A DNA stretch of 64,000 bases, taken from positions 1-64,000 of the forward strand of contig NZ_BMCM01000006.1 in the NCBI RefSeq assembly GCF_014635185.1, read 5' to 3'. This stretch comes from Microbacterium murale (GTDB taxonomy: Bacteria > Actinomycetota > Actinomycetes > Actinomycetales > Microbacteriaceae). The translations under genes were made by a program, and so were the position numbers. Below the pieces are notes generated by a model. That model was not told where the DNA came from and made no database searches. It saw nothing but the letters and a program-made list of their open reading frames with translations. Below are positions 1-9,688 of this stretch, piece after piece (positions within the stretch are counted from its first letter, which is position 1; each line of letters begins with the position of its first letter).

Positions 1-504
1 AACCAAGGCGTCGGCGTGACGATGCTCACCGGAGACAACGCCCGCACCGCTCGTGCACTGGCGGTACAGGCTGGGATCAGTGACGTGCGAGCGGAGCTGC
101 GTCCCGAGGATAAGGCGAGCGCGATCGGGGAGCTGTCGAAGGCGGGGCCGGTCGCGATGATCGGCGACGGCATCAACGATGCCCCGGCCCTCGCTGGCGC
201 AGACATCGGTGTCGCGATGGGAGCGACCGGCTCCGACGCGGCAATCGAATCCGCCGACGTGGCCTTCACCGGCCATGATCTGCGCCTCATTCCGCGGGCG
301 TTCGATCACGCACGCCACGGTCGACGGATCATCAACCAGAACATCATCCTGTCGCTGCTGATCATCACTGCACTGCTCCCGCTCGCGCTCTTCGGCGTCC
401 TGGGGCTCGCGGCCGTCGTCCTGGTCCACGAGGTCGCGGAGGTCATCGTGATCCTCAACGGTCTGCGCGCCGCACGCACCCGCACGCCACGACTGGAAAG
501 CTGA
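1..504 (+). CDS. Heavy-metal translocating P-type ATPase, C-terminal part
   Basis: The gene enters from outside the window, and about the last 168 residues are present. Visible are the P/N-domain motif TMLTGDN, the hinge motif MIGDGINDAPAL, and two closing transmembrane helices with the HEVAEVIVILN segment that corresponds to the metal-site helix of CadA/ZntA-type pumps. It would export a soft divalent cation across the membrane using ATP. Its stop overlaps the start of the CadD gene by one base (TGATG), so the two are co-translated, which favours cadmium or zinc as substrate. The metal-binding N-terminus and CPx motif are not visible, so the ion is inferred. Confidence 0.9.
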   Translation, partial: NQGVGVTMLTGDNARTARALAVQAGISDVRAELRPEDKASAIGELSKAGPVAMIGDGINDAPALAGADIGVAMGATGSDAAIESADVAFTGHDLRLIPRAFDHARHGRRIINQNIILSLLIITALLPLALFGVLGLAAVVLVHEVAEVIVILNGLRAARTRTPRLES

Positions 505-1112
505 TGCTCGCAACTATCGGTTCAGCGATCGGCCTGTTCGCGGCAACCAACATCGACGACATTGTCGTGCTCACCGTGCTGTTCCTGGCTTCCAGTCGAG
601 GGAAGCCCCGGCCGTGGCAGATCGTCGCGGGCCAGTATCTCGGGTTCATCACCCTCGTCGTGATCAGCGTGATCGCCGCTCTCGGCCTCACCATCGTCCC
701 GGACGAATGGGTCGGGTTCCTCGGCCTGATTCCGCTCGGCATCGGCATCTGGACGCTCGTCCGAGGTCTGCGTCGTAACGGCGATGACGATGATGATGAC
801 GACAAGATCACTGCGGTCGGACTGTGGGGGGTCGCAGGGATCACGATCGCCAACGGGGCCGACAACATCTCCCTGTACACGCCGATCTTCCGCACCAGCG
901 CTCCCGGCGACGTCGCGATCATGATCGTCGTGTTCCTCATCCTCGTCGCCGTCTGGTGCGCGGCCGGGCGGCTGATCGGCACCCACACGGCCGTTACCGA
1001 AACGCTCGAACGCGTCGAGCACTGGCTCGTCCCGGTCGTGTTCATCGGTCTGGGCCTGTTCATCCTGATCGAATCTGGGGTCATCGTCCGTCTGATCGAG
1101 GTCCTCGCCTGA
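504..1112 (+). CDS. cadD: CadD-family cadmium resistance transporter
   Basis: This is a 202-residue integral membrane protein with about six hydrophobic segments. The N-terminus carries the TNIDDIVVL segment and the middle has NGADNISLY, both typical of the CadD/LysE-like cadmium transporter family. A run of seven aspartates (about residues 92-98) in a cytoplasmic loop after RGLRRNG is a likely metal-contacting feature. It probably exports or sequesters Cd(II). The ATG start overlaps the stop of the upstream P-type ATPase, forming a two-gene metal resistance operon. Length matches the family. Confidence 0.88.
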   Translation: MLATIGSAIGLFAATNIDDIVVLTVLFLASSRGKPRPWQIVAGQYLGFITLVVISVIAALGLTIVPDEWVGFLGLIPLGIGIWTLVRGLRRNGDDDDDDDKITAVGLWGVAGITIANGADNISLYTPIFRTSAPGDVAIMIVVFLILVAVWCAAGRLIGTHTAVTETLERVEHWLVPVVFIGLGLFILIESGVIVRLIEVLA

Positions 1113-1144
1113 CCTCCTCCGAGGCAGAGATCCACCCATCCGTT

Positions 1145-1327
1145 GTGCGAAAACTATCGTCGGCGCGGCGGTGGCAGCTCGCTGGTGGAGCGCTCCCGAT
1201 CGCCGTGGTCGTCGTGGTGATCGATCAGGGAACGAAGGTGTGGGCCGAAGCCATCGCCATCGTGATCACAATCATCGGAATCGCACTCGCTTGCCGCACA
1301 CCACCTGGCAGCGCCTCCGATGCATGA
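1145..1327 (+). pseudogene. Decayed lspA (signal peptidase II) remnant
   Basis: A short frame from a GTG reads an N-terminal hydrophobic helix followed by VVVVIDQGTKVWAE, which matches the DQGSK region of LspA. It then jumps to VITIIGIALACR, which resembles the ITVIGVAATALLF stretch in the middle of the intact lspA at 14128-14664. The intervening NPG segment and both catalytic Asp regions are missing. It is best explained as an lspA copy with an internal deletion and lost 3' end. It lies between cadD and the DUF6153-like gene. Confidence 0.55.
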
Positions 1328-1537
1328 GACGACCATCGCCCTCAATGCCGGCTACCCGCGGCGAATCGCGGGCGTGTCTGGTTCTGACACTCTCTACTTT
1401 CGTGAGAATCCGCCACCTCTCATGAGGCAGGCCAACCGTCCAGTCTCATGCAGTGAGCGACGGCAGGCGTTCATACCCGACTCGGTTATCCTTGAGTGTG
1501 ATGCGTTAGTTAAGTGCCGTGATCCGAAGGGAGTGCT

Positions 1538-1978
1538 ATGCGGACGTTGATGCTGAAGATCGCAACCGCTGCGCTGCTGGTGCTTGTTTCGGTTATAGGC
1601 GCCTTCGCTCTGCCGCACGCGGGTTCAGCCCCCGGCGCAGAGAGTGCCGTCACGAGCACACTGGCAATGAGCCCACCCTCTTTTAGCGCAGATACCGCGG
1701 ATGCGGCGTCCGGTCCCACAAAGATGATTGTCGGTCAGGCAGTTGAGGGCTCTGCGACTGTCATTGCATCACCTGCTTTGATCACGGCTGGCGTGTGTGC
1801 GGCGTTGATCGGGTGCTGCATTCTGGGATTGATTCTCCTCCGCCGCTATCTTCAGGGCGGGCAGAGATCTTCATGGGTCGCAACTCTGCGTCGTATGTCA
1901 CCCGTCGCATCTGCTCCCATGCCGCTGGCTTGGCCGATCCGCCCGTCACTGGTTTTTCTCTCCATCAGCCGAACCTGA
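1538..1978 (+). CDS. DUF6153-like small membrane protein
   Basis: This 146-residue protein has an N-terminal signal/anchor helix (about residues 8-27), a Ser/Ala-rich extracytoplasmic linker, a second helix rich in Cys and Ile (about 85-105, including GCCILGLILL) and a basic tail ending LSISRT. The minus-strand gene at 18017-18445 has the same layout and the same C-terminal residues, so the two are paralogues marking the beginnings of the two halves of the copper island. The start at ATG 1538 follows a GGGAG-type ribosome site. Function is unknown; family members occur with metal and thiol genes in actinobacteria. Confidence 0.65.
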   Translation: MRTLMLKIATAALLVLVSVIGAFALPHAGSAPGAESAVTSTLAMSPPSFSADTADAASGPTKMIVGQAVEGSATVIASPALITAGVCAALIGCCILGLILLRRYLQGGQRSSWVATLRRMSPVASAPMPLAWPIRPSLVFLSISRT

Positions 1979-2132
1979 TTCCTGAGCTGACGCGCTTCCA
2001 TGTCTGCTCAATCGAGCGATGTGCATATCTAGCGCGTTCCCGTACTGGGCTGCGTAGCGCAGCTCTTTGGTGACGGCCACGCCGTGCACCGCACATTAGC
2101 TCCCAAGAATCATCGTTCACGCTGGAGAGACA

Positions 2133-2726
2133 TTGAGAATCGTTCCCGTTTCTATCGCAACGGTTTTGGCGGCCACGTTGTTGCTATCGGGCTGCGCCGC
2201 CGACCCACTTTCCGAACAGTACGCGGAGATCGGCGACCCAGGGTACGCGTCTGCGGATGGCACCATCTCCGAATTCGCGCCAGGTGATCGCGGTGAAATC
2301 GTTGTGTTCGATGGCACCACAGATGAGGGCAACACGGTGTCCAGCAGTGATTATGCCGACGAGGTGCTGGTGGTCAACTTTTGGTACGCGGCGTGTGCTC
2401 CCTGCCGAGTTGAAGCTCCGGATCTTGCTGCCCTGTCGACCAAATATCAGGATGCCGGCGCCAGCTTCCTGGGTGTCAACGTCTACGACCAAGCAGAGAC
2501 ATCGCTCGCTTTCGCGAGAAATTTCGACATCGAGTATCCCTCGATCCTCGATGCCAACTCGGGGGCTGTCCGGCTCGCGTTCGCCGGTCACGCTCCACCC
2601 AGTGCGGTGCCGACGACGTTGGTGCTTGACAAGCAGGGCCGTGTTGCCGCACGATTCATCGGTCTTATCGACGAACCTTCGATACTTGACACCATAATCA
2701 GCGACCTCATTGCAGAGGAACCGTAG
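2133..2726 (+). CDS. TlpA/ResA-like thiol-disulfide lipoprotein
   Basis: This is a 197-residue secreted lipoprotein. It has a signal peptide with lipobox LLLSGC (Cys about residue 21), then a thioredoxin fold with active site CAPC in the context [16 protein letters not shown] and the cis-Pro segment [13 protein letters not shown]. It should act outside the membrane as a disulfide reductase fed by the adjacent CcdA, keeping apocytochrome c haem-binding cysteines reduced. The start is a TTG at 2133 preceded by GGAGAG. The stop overlaps the GTG start of ccdA by one base. Confidence 0.85.
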   Translation: MRIVPVSIATVLAATLLLSGCAADPLSEQYAEIGDPGYASADGTISEFAPGDRGEIVVFDGTTDEGNTVSSSDYADEVLVVNFWYAACAPCRVEAPDLAALSTKYQDAGASFLGVNVYDQAETSLAFARNFDIEYPSILDANSGAVRLAFAGHAPPSAVPTTLVLDKQGRVAARFIGLIDEPSILDTIISDLIAEEP

Positions 2727-3466
2727 TGGGTACGATCGACCAGATCGTGGTGTCGGGGAGTCTGCTGATCGCCATCCCGTTGGCACTTCTCGCCGGGCTC
2801 GTGTCATTTGCCTCGCCGTGCGTATTGCCTCTGATCCCCGGATATCTCGGGTACGTCGGCGGTCTGAGCGACAACGGCAGCCGCGCAGACCGCCGGAGGA
2901 TGCTGCTGGGCGTGCTCCTTTTCATCCTCGGTTTCAGCGCGATCTTCGTGACGCTGGGGCTCCTCTTCGGGACAGCGGGATTGTTGTTGGTGCCGTGGAT
3001 GGACATGATCACGCGCATCGCAGGTGTGATCATTATCCTGATGGGGCTTGTCTTCATCGGAATGTTCACGTCGATGCAGCGAATGATTAAACCCCGCTGG
3101 AAGGTAGCGACCGGCCTAGCCGGTGCCCCCTTCTTAGGTATTGTCTTCGGCCTGGGTTGGGCTCCATGTATCGGTCCGACCCTGGCGGCTGTTCTCGCAC
3201 TCAGCTTGAACGGTGGCTCTCCCGCCCGCGGTGCGCTGCTCGGCGCCATCTACTGCCTCGGCCTCGGCATACCATTCCTCCTAGTCGCCCTAGGGCTGAA
3301 CTGGGTGACCGGATCAGTGAGCTGGCTCAAACGCCACATACGCATCATCAACATCATCGGTGGTGCACTGCTGATCCTCGTCGGCATTGTCATGGTCTCC
3401 GGGCTATGGACTGCGTTGATGTCAAGCCTGGGAGGGGTGATCAGCGGTTTTGTCCCGGCCATCTGA
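2726..3466 (+). CDS. ccdA: Cytochrome c biogenesis protein CcdA
   Basis: This 246-residue polytopic protein of the CcdA/DsbD transmembrane family passes reducing power from cytoplasmic thioredoxin to extracytoplasmic thioredoxins. The N-terminus has [20 protein letters not shown] with the first redox Cys. The second Cys is in [14 protein letters not shown]. About six hydrophobic helices are present. It overlaps the TlpA-like gene upstream and resB downstream, so the redox partner relationship is clear from context. GTG start. Confidence 0.93.
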   Translation: MGTIDQIVVSGSLLIAIPLALLAGLVSFASPCVLPLIPGYLGYVGGLSDNGSRADRRRMLLGVLLFILGFSAIFVTLGLLFGTAGLLLVPWMDMITRIAGVIIILMGLVFIGMFTSMQRMIKPRWKVATGLAGAPFLGIVFGLGWAPCIGPTLAAVLALSLNGGSPARGALLGAIYCLGLGIPFLLVALGLNWVTGSVSWLKRHIRIINIIGGALLILVGIVMVSGLWTALMSSLGGVISGFVPAI

Positions 3467-5084
3467 CCACATCGACACACCCAACGTCGACGAGATATCG
3501 CAACCGGCACTCGGTGTGAGCGGGTACCTACGGTTCTTCTGGCGTCAACTGACGAGCATGCGAACAGCGCTGTTGCTGCTGTTGTTGCTGGCTCTCGCCG
3601 CCGTCCCCGGCTCATTGGTGCCACAGCGAAGTTCGAATCCCAACGGAGTCATCCAGTACTTCAAGGACAATCCTGATCTCGCTCCGATCCTCGACGCCCT
3701 ACAGCTGTTCGATGTTTTCACCTCGATGTGGTTCTCCAGCATCTACTTGCTGCTGTTCCTGTCCCTGATCGGGTGCGTGATCCCGCGCACCGCACATCAC
3801 CTCAGAGCACTGCGCACACCCCCGCCGAAGACACCGGCGCGGCTGGAACGTCTGCCCGGGTTCAGCACGGTGGAAACGACGGACACGGATGCAGCCGTCG
3901 CTATCGAGTCCGCGCGCACCCTTCTGCGCAAGAGCGGCTACCGCGTCCGCGTGTTCGACGGAGCGAACCTTTCCGTATCGGCCGAACGAGGCTACCTGCG
4001 AGAAACCGGCAACCTCGTGTTCCATACCGCGTTGATCGGCGTGCTCTTCGCAGTGGGAATCGGTGGAGGCTTCACATACACCGGACAGCGAGTCATCGTC
4101 GAAGGACAACCTTTCGTGAACATCCTGAGCGACTATTCAAGCTTCACCCCTGGGCGGTTTTTCGATGAGAGCATGCTGCCACCGTTTCGGATGGTGCTGG
4201 ATGATTTCTCCGTCGAGTATGAGCAGGAAAACGTCAACGCGTTAGGGTTCCCCATCGACTACACCGCAGATGTCTCCGTCACTATCCCAGGAGAACCGGT
4301 CTCCCGCGGCACCGTCAAAGTCAATCAGCCTCTGCCTCTGCTCGGCTCAGACGTCTTCCTGCTCGGGAATGGCTACGCACCGCGGATCACGGTGACGGAC
4401 GGTGAAGGGAATGTGGCCTTCACCGACATCGTTCCCTTCCTGCCCCAGGATGCCAATCTCACATCAATGGGGTTCATCAAAGCCCCCGACGCACTGCCAG
4501 AACAGATCGGCATGATCGGGTTTTTCTATCCCACTGCGGGAGAACTCTCCACCGGCGCACTGACCTCGATCCACGCCGACCTTCTCAACCCACTGTTGAC
4601 ACTCAATGTGTACACGGGCGACCTGGGCATCGACGATGGCATTCCCCGCAACGTGTATCAGCTCGACGTCGACGGGATGACCCAGGTTGCTGGAGGGGAC
4701 ACCGGCATCGAGGCGATCAAGCTCCGTCCCGGTGAGACCGCACCACTCCCCAACGGGCTGGGAACGGTCACCTTCGAGGACGCGAACCCCGCCCCATCGA
4801 TGGCGAAAGACTATGCAGACAGCGTCCTGCGGTTCGCCACTTTCGACATCACCCATGACCCATCGCGAGGGTGGGTCCTCGCATTCGCTCTGCTATCCCT
4901 CAGCGGGCTCCTGATCGCCTTGTTCATCCCTCGCCGCCGGGTATGGGTGAAGGCCATCGAGACGTCGGGCGCCGTGCGGCTGGAGTACGCCGGTCTTGCA
5001 CGCGGGTATGACCCGGGGCTTGAACCTGCCGTCAACGACCTCCAGCAACGGCACCGCCAACAGCTCAACATCAAGGACACATAA
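3450..5084 (+). CDS. resB: Cytochrome c biogenesis protein ResB
   Basis: This 544-residue protein of the ResB/Ccs1 family works with CcsB in system II haem handling and ligation to apocytochrome c. Three N-terminal membrane helices (about residues 30-55, 80-105 and 190-210) frame the [12 protein letters not shown] and [14 protein letters not shown] motifs. A large extracytoplasmic domain follows, with a final helix near residue 485 ([16 protein letters not shown]). The TTG start at 3450 overlaps the end of ccdA by 17 bases; the exact start is uncertain but the coupling is plausible. Confidence 0.92.
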   Translation: MSRPSDHIDTPNVDEISQPALGVSGYLRFFWRQLTSMRTALLLLLLLALAAVPGSLVPQRSSNPNGVIQYFKDNPDLAPILDALQLFDVFTSMWFSSIYLLLFLSLIGCVIPRTAHHLRALRTPPPKTPARLERLPGFSTVETTDTDAAVAIESARTLLRKSGYRVRVFDGANLSVSAERGYLRETGNLVFHTALIGVLFAVGIGGGFTYTGQRVIVEGQPFVNILSDYSSFTPGRFFDESMLPPFRMVLDDFSVEYEQENVNALGFPIDYTADVSVTIPGEPVSRGTVKVNQPLPLLGSDVFLLGNGYAPRITVTDGEGNVAFTDIVPFLPQDANLTSMGFIKAPDALPEQIGMIGFFYPTAGELSTGALTSIHADLLNPLLTLNVYTGDLGIDDGIPRNVYQLDVDGMTQVAGGDTGIEAIKLRPGETAPLPNGLGTVTFEDANPAPSMAKDYADSVLRFATFDITHDPSRGWVLAFALLSLSGLLIALFIPRRRVWVKAIETSGAVRLEYAGLARGYDPGLEPAVNDLQQRHRQQLNIKDT

Positions 5085-6037
5085 TGACCCTCATACTCGA
5101 TGAATACTCACTCCTCACGGTGTACACCGCGATGGGCATCTACACGCTCGCGTTCGTGATGTTCGCGATTGACATGGCGAAGCGATCCACCAGCAAACCG
5201 GTACCAGTCAGCGTAGGCTCGCAGCGTCGGCAGAGCGACGCTCAAGGAGCCGTCGCCACCCTCCAAGAAACCGAGCCTCCGCGACAGCCGTCACGCTACA
5301 AGTTCGAGCGGATCGCATTCTCGCTTGTCGTGCTCGGTTGGGTGTTCCACGCCGCGGGAGTTGCACTGCGCGGGATGGCACAGAGCTTCGTGCCCTGGGC
5401 GAACATGTACGAATTCGCGCTGATCTCGTCCGCCCTTATCGTCGGCGTCTTCATCGTCATACAGTGGTGGCAGAACCTGAAGTTCCTGGGGGTATACATC
5501 ACCGGGTTCACCCTGATCACATTGGGTGTCGGTACCGTTAACTTCTACGTTCCAGTGAAGCCGTTACCGCCCGCACTGGACTCCTATTGGCTCATCATCC
5601 ACGTCATCGTCGCGTCCCTGGGAACCGCGCTTTTCGCCATCGGAGCCGGTCTCGCAATTATCCAGCTGCTGCAAGCCAGACGCGAAGCAGGTAAGAAGTC
5701 GCTTGCGCTGTTGAAGACACTGCCCGACGCCATGAAACTGGAGAATCTCACCTATTTCACAACCGTGATCGGTTTCGTCTTCTGGACCTTTACTCTCATT
5801 GCCGGATCCATCTGGGCGGAGCGATCCTGGGGCCGGTACTGGGGCTGGGACACGAAAGAAGTTTGGACATTCATCATCTGGGTCATCTATGCCGGATACA
5901 TTCATGCACGGGCTACCCGAGGATGGCGCGGAACACGTTCCGCGTGGTTGGCGATCATCGGGTTCCTCGCCGTCATCTTCAATTACGCCATCGTGAACGT
6001 CTTCATCCCCGGCCTGCACTCGTACTCAGGGCTCTGA
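5084..6037 (+). CDS. ccsB: c-type cytochrome biogenesis protein CcsB (ResC)
   Basis: This 317-residue polytopic protein has the tryptophan-rich haem-binding signature WGRYWGWDTKEVWTF near residue 245. Flanking conserved histidines (for example in FHAAG and IIHVIVASLGT) act as haem ligands. With ResB it forms the system II cytochrome c synthetase. The ATG overlaps the resB stop (TAATG). A second such system on a mobile island would serve cytochromes or copper proteins matured outside the housekeeping set. Confidence 0.93.
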   Translation: MTLILDEYSLLTVYTAMGIYTLAFVMFAIDMAKRSTSKPVPVSVGSQRRQSDAQGAVATLQETEPPRQPSRYKFERIAFSLVVLGWVFHAAGVALRGMAQSFVPWANMYEFALISSALIVGVFIVIQWWQNLKFLGVYITGFTLITLGVGTVNFYVPVKPLPPALDSYWLIIHVIVASLGTALFAIGAGLAIIQLLQARREAGKKSLALLKTLPDAMKLENLTYFTTVIGFVFWTFTLIAGSIWAERSWGRYWGWDTKEVWTFIIWVIYAGYIHARATRGWRGTRSAWLAIIGFLAVIFNYAIVNVFIPGLHSYSGL

Positions 6038-6245
6038 AGATCTCGCGAAAGCTCCCTTTCCCAGCACCACCGTCAGCGTGGCCAGGTGACAACCATCATC
6101 CGATTCAAGAAAGATAGACCGATGGCGACTCGCGCAGAGAGGATGCTGAACAAACCACCGAGCATCACGATCACCATGCACGCGCATCTCACGGGAACTC
6201 GACCCCCGAGCTCAGTGCGCACACCCGGCGAGCCAAGGAGACTGT

Positions 6246-7169
6246 GTGTTGACTGACGTGATGCTTCCCTCCTTCCCTGACTGGTTCCGTTTCGACCCCA
6301 CAGGCGCCTCTCCCATCGTCGCGGTGGCGGCATTGCTCCTATGCGGGTGGTATGTGTACGGTGCGATCTGGATGTGGACGCACGGCAGAAGGTGGGCCAT
6401 ACCAAGGACGATCGCGTTCATCCTCGGCTGTGCGCTGATGTTCGTGATCGCGACGTTCGGCGTGAACCGTTACGCGAGCGTCTCGCTCACCGCGTTGATG
6501 TTCCAGCAGATCACGGCGATGACCGTCATCCCACCACTGCTCATCGCTGGTTCCCCCGGTCGACTCCTGCTTCGCAGTACCCCGCACCATGGAGCAGGAC
6601 GGCTCGTCCTGCGGGCGGCTCACGCCGGACTCCGATCGCGGTGGGCGCGTGCGCTGCTGCATCCCCTCATGCCCATCGCGATCGCGCTCGCGATGTTCCC
6701 CGCCCTCTACCTGACGGATCTCATCAGCTTGGTGATGGCGACTCGGGTCGGAGCAGACCTCCTCCTCGCCTTCTTTTTGGTTGCGGGCATCGTCGCAGCA
6801 GTGCCGCTGTGGTCCTCGGACCCGCTTCCGCGGGCACCCTCGTTTCCGGCGCGGCTGGTCGACATCTTCGTGGAGATACAGATTCACGCCGTTCTCGGGC
6901 TCGTCCTGATCCGAGCGGGCACCCCGCTGTTCGCCGCATACGCAACCCCGCAGCAAGGGTCGGATCCAGGTTACGACCAAGCCATTGCCGGGATGCTGTT
7001 GTGGACCTACGCCGAGCTGCCGCTGCTCATCGTGCTCATCGTCTGCCTATCCCGTTGGCGTTCGCGCGATCGGCGCCGTGCCCGTGTGAACGAGTCCCAT
7101 GAAGACGCCGAGCTGGTGGCGTACAACGCCTACCTCGAACAGATCGATCAGAAGAGTCGGCCCCGATGA
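6246..7169 (+). CDS. CtaG-like (caa3-type) cytochrome c oxidase assembly protein
   Basis: This 307-residue protein has seven or so hydrophobic segments. It matches the caa3_CtaG family: FDPTGASP near the start, MFQQITAMTVIPPLLIAGSPGRLLLR in the middle and a conserved IQIHAVLGLVL helix. CtaG is involved in copper delivery to cytochrome oxidase. The same family forms the C-terminal half of the CopD-CtaG fusion at 9685-11583. The start is one of two GTG codons at 6244-6248. About 200 bases without a gene separate it from ccsB. Confidence 0.82.
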   Translation: MLTDVMLPSFPDWFRFDPTGASPIVAVAALLLCGWYVYGAIWMWTHGRRWAIPRTIAFILGCALMFVIATFGVNRYASVSLTALMFQQITAMTVIPPLLIAGSPGRLLLRSTPHHGAGRLVLRAAHAGLRSRWARALLHPLMPIAIALAMFPALYLTDLISLVMATRVGADLLLAFFLVAGIVAAVPLWSSDPLPRAPSFPARLVDIFVEIQIHAVLGLVLIRAGTPLFAAYATPQQGSDPGYDQAIAGMLLWTYAELPLLIVLIVCLSRWRSRDRRRARVNESHEDAELVAYNAYLEQIDQKSRPR

Positions 7170-7378
7170 CGCGAGGTCGGACCAGATGATGCGACTGCCA
7201 AGGTATTGGCGTCAGTGAAGCTCGGTGAATATCGAGCATCGAGGCGAGCCGACGTCGTGCCGCTGGAATTCCAAGGCACGATAGACACGTCAGCATGGGC
7301 TGAACAGATCTCCACTCCCACCCATGTCTGTGAGACCGGTCGTTATTGCGAAACCTGTGGGGCCGACAGAGGGGCTGT

Positions 7379-8737
7379 GTGAACGAGAAGACGAAGGCTG
7401 CTGCTGCAGCAGCAGCAGCCGAGGAGTGCGGCTGTGCACCTACACTCGCCGAACGCGACTCCCTCTGGAAGAAGGACGTGACCCGGCGCGGAGTGTTCGG
7501 GCTCGGAGTCCTCAGCGTCGCCGCCCTCGCCGCATTCGGCGTCAGCTCCGGTGTCTCCGCCGCGTATGCCGCGTCGTATCCCAGCTGGGACGACGTGCAA
7601 CGCGCCAAGAACAGCGAAGCCGCCAAGACCGCTGAGATCACCCGTATCCGGGGGCTGATCCAGTCCCTAGCGCAGAAGGTCGTCGAGACGCAAGCTGCCG
7701 CCAAAACGGCATCCGATGGGTTCTACACCGCACAGCAGGAGTATTTCGCCGCGATCGCCGAGGCTGAGAGCCTGCAGTCGCAGGCCGACGAGCAGGCCGA
7801 GATTGCGAATGCTTCAGCGCGCAAGGCGGGTCAGGTCGCAGCACAGATCTACCGCAACGGCGGTGACGACACTGTTCTCAAACTCTTCTTTGCCGGCTCC
7901 GCGGCCAATGCCGACGAATTGCTCTCGCGTTTGGGCACGATGGACAAGTTTCTTGACTACAACCAGTCCGTCTACGATGAGGCGATCTCCGCACGCAACG
8001 CCGCTCAATTGTTGACTGACCAAGCGAAAGTTGCCCGCGACGAGCGCGACCGCCTGCAGCAGGTCGCTGAACAGAAAATGGTTGCAGCACAGGACGCAGC
8101 GGCGGCAGCACAGGTTGCGCTCGACGAGCAGGCTGCGAACCTCGAAACGATGAAGGCTCAGCTCGCCGCACTCAAAGACACCACCACCCAGACAGTGTCT
8201 GACTACCAGGCCGGTGTTGCCGCCCGCGCCGCAGAGGAGAAGGCGCGCCGCGCACGCGAAGCCGCCGCAGCCGCGGCCAACGGCGGCGGAAACAGCGGAG
8301 GCGGCGGGGCAGGAGGATCCGCCGGTTGGGTGCGCCCTCACGGCGGCGCCCGCAGTTCGAGTTACGGTCCACGTACTCCGGCGTGTGGCTCTCAGGGCTG
8401 CTCGTCGAGCTACCACTACGGGGCGGACCTCGCCAACGGGTGCGGCGCAGCGATCTACGCCGCGAACTCCGGCACTGTCGACTACGCCGGCCCGAACGGT
8501 AACTATGGCAATTACATCCGGATCCAGCACGGTGGAGGCGTCAGCACCGGGTATGCGCACATCAAGCCCGGCGGCATCATCGTTCGCAGCGGTCAATGGG
8601 TGAGCTCCGGTCAGGTCATCGCGTACGCCGGTGATACCGGGCGTTCCTTCGGCTGCCACCTGCACTTCGAGGTCTACATCAACGGCGGGTACACCAACCC
8701 GATCCGGTTCATGGCGGCCCGAGGCGTCTATGTCTGA
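7379..8737 (+). CDS. Secreted M23-family peptidase with coiled coil
   Basis: I take the GTG at 7379 (GAGGGG just upstream) rather than the TTG at 7346, which gives 452 residues. A poly-Ala stretch is followed by a twin-arginine-like signal (VTRRGVFGLGVL). A long alanine-rich coiled coil (about residues 60-290) precedes a Gly-rich linker and a LytM domain with HYGAD and GCHLHFE, which hold the zinc ligands. It likely cleaves or remodels peptidoglycan, as EnvC/NlpD-like proteins do. It ends the plus-strand half of the copper island; a cell wall role in allowing envelope complexes to assemble is inference. Confidence 0.85.
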   Translation: MNEKTKAAAAAAAAEECGCAPTLAERDSLWKKDVTRRGVFGLGVLSVAALAAFGVSSGVSAAYAASYPSWDDVQRAKNSEAAKTAEITRIRGLIQSLAQKVVETQAAAKTASDGFYTAQQEYFAAIAEAESLQSQADEQAEIANASARKAGQVAAQIYRNGGDDTVLKLFFAGSAANADELLSRLGTMDKFLDYNQSVYDEAISARNAAQLLTDQAKVARDERDRLQQVAEQKMVAAQDAAAAAQVALDEQAANLETMKAQLAALKDTTTQTVSDYQAGVAARAAEEKARRAREAAAAAANGGGNSGGGGAGGSAGWVRPHGGARSSSYGPRTPACGSQGCSSSYHYGADLANGCGAAIYAANSGTVDYAGPNGNYGNYIRIQHGGGVSTGYAHIKPGGIIVRSGQWVSSGQVIAYAGDTGRSFGCHLHFEVYINGGYTNPIRFMAARGVYV

Positions 8738-9034
8738 GTTTTCCTAGAAGAAGCCGCGAAGCGTCGCTACGTATCTGCGGCGACTCTCGGATCGCGACGG
8801 GCGCTCACCTTCTATCGCCCGCCTGCATCGAGGTGGTGACTGCCGCGAGTCACAAAAGCTGGTTGTAGTTCGTCTCGAGGTGACTCGCTCTGTTCATCCA
8901 AAGTTGATTTCATGCACCCCAATAGAGTTCGCGCGCGCTTTCACCCAGAGTCCACTGTGAGCCACGACGCCATCACCACTTCACGAGCCGTCCCACGCGG
9001 GAGGTGTCTTCCATGACCGGTGGCATCCTCAAGC
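8738..9034. other. Gap between convergent genes
   Basis: About 300 bases separate the M23 gene and the minus-strand copC. I see no convincing gene, strong hairpin or repeat. It is where the two halves of the copper island meet. Confidence 0.5.
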
Positions 9035-9688
9035 TCAATCTCGGGCCCGTCGTTTTCGGATCTGGCTCACGATGAGCGCAATTGACACGATTCCCACGCC
9101 CACAATGACCGCTCCGATGATGATGGGGATCACGATGCCTGCGGATTCTTCTCCCTGATCTGGGAGTGCCGAAGGCGAAGCTTCGGGGCTTGCTGTGACA
9201 TCTGTATCTGTCGTCGGATCGGGAGTCAATGCTCCGGGCTGTGCGCGGCTGTCTTCGTTCCCACACGCCGGTAGATCCCAGCCGAGAGCCGGCTCAACCT
9301 CGTCCAACGGCGCGTACGTGAACTCGTATCCCTCGGATATGGGATGCCCATCACTGGACACGGCGTTCCATACCACCGAGTAGACGCCCGGTTCGCCGAG
9401 CTTCACCGCGGTAGAGAGGACGTTGCGGTCGATCGTGGAGCAAGTGGACTCGTAAAACAGCCCATCGGGCCCCTGAATTTGCGCGAAGCTTGCCTGGCTG
9501 AAATCGACAAGCTCACCGCTGAAGGTGAGGACCACTTCGTCGAGCTGTGTGACGGTGTCATCGGCTGCTGGTGAGGCGTCCTGAAGGGTGTCATGTGCGA
9601 CGGCTGCTGGGGCGGGGCCGCTGATGGCCGCCAGCGCAGCTAGGGCGATGATGGCACCAGCGAACCAGGGGGATTTTCGTGCAGTCAT
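9035..9688 (-). CDS. CopC-domain copper-binding protein
   Basis: This 217-residue protein has a signal peptide ending at AVAHDTL, so the mature N-terminus begins with the copper-ligand histidine. A CopC beta-sandwich follows with SDGHPISEGYEFTY, then a Thr/Ser/Pro-rich linker and a C-terminal membrane anchor (about residues 180-205) with a basic tail. It binds copper outside the membrane and hands it to CopD. Its ATG overlaps the stop of the copD-ctaG gene by four bases. It resembles the second CopC at 14654-15328. Confidence 0.88.
   Translation of the reverse strand: MTARKSPWFAGAIIALAALAAISGPAPAAVAHDTLQDASPAADDTVTQLDEVVLTFSGELVDFSQASFAQIQGPDGLFYESTCSTIDRNVLSTAVKLGEPGVYSVVWNAVSSDGHPISEGYEFTYAPLDEVEPALGWDLPACGNEDSRAQPGALTPDPTTDTDVTASPEASPSALPDQGEESAGIVIPIIIGAVIVGVGIVSIALIVSQIRKRRARD

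Noticed and set aside
455-1139. Long minus-strand frames opposite cadD
   Set aside because: They are antisense shadows of a real gene, with Arg/Asp-biased composition and no recognisable family.
7814-8665. Long minus-strand frame opposite the M23 peptidase
   Set aside because: Its codons mirror the Ala-rich coiled coil and LytM domain on the plus strand; there is no independent start or motif.
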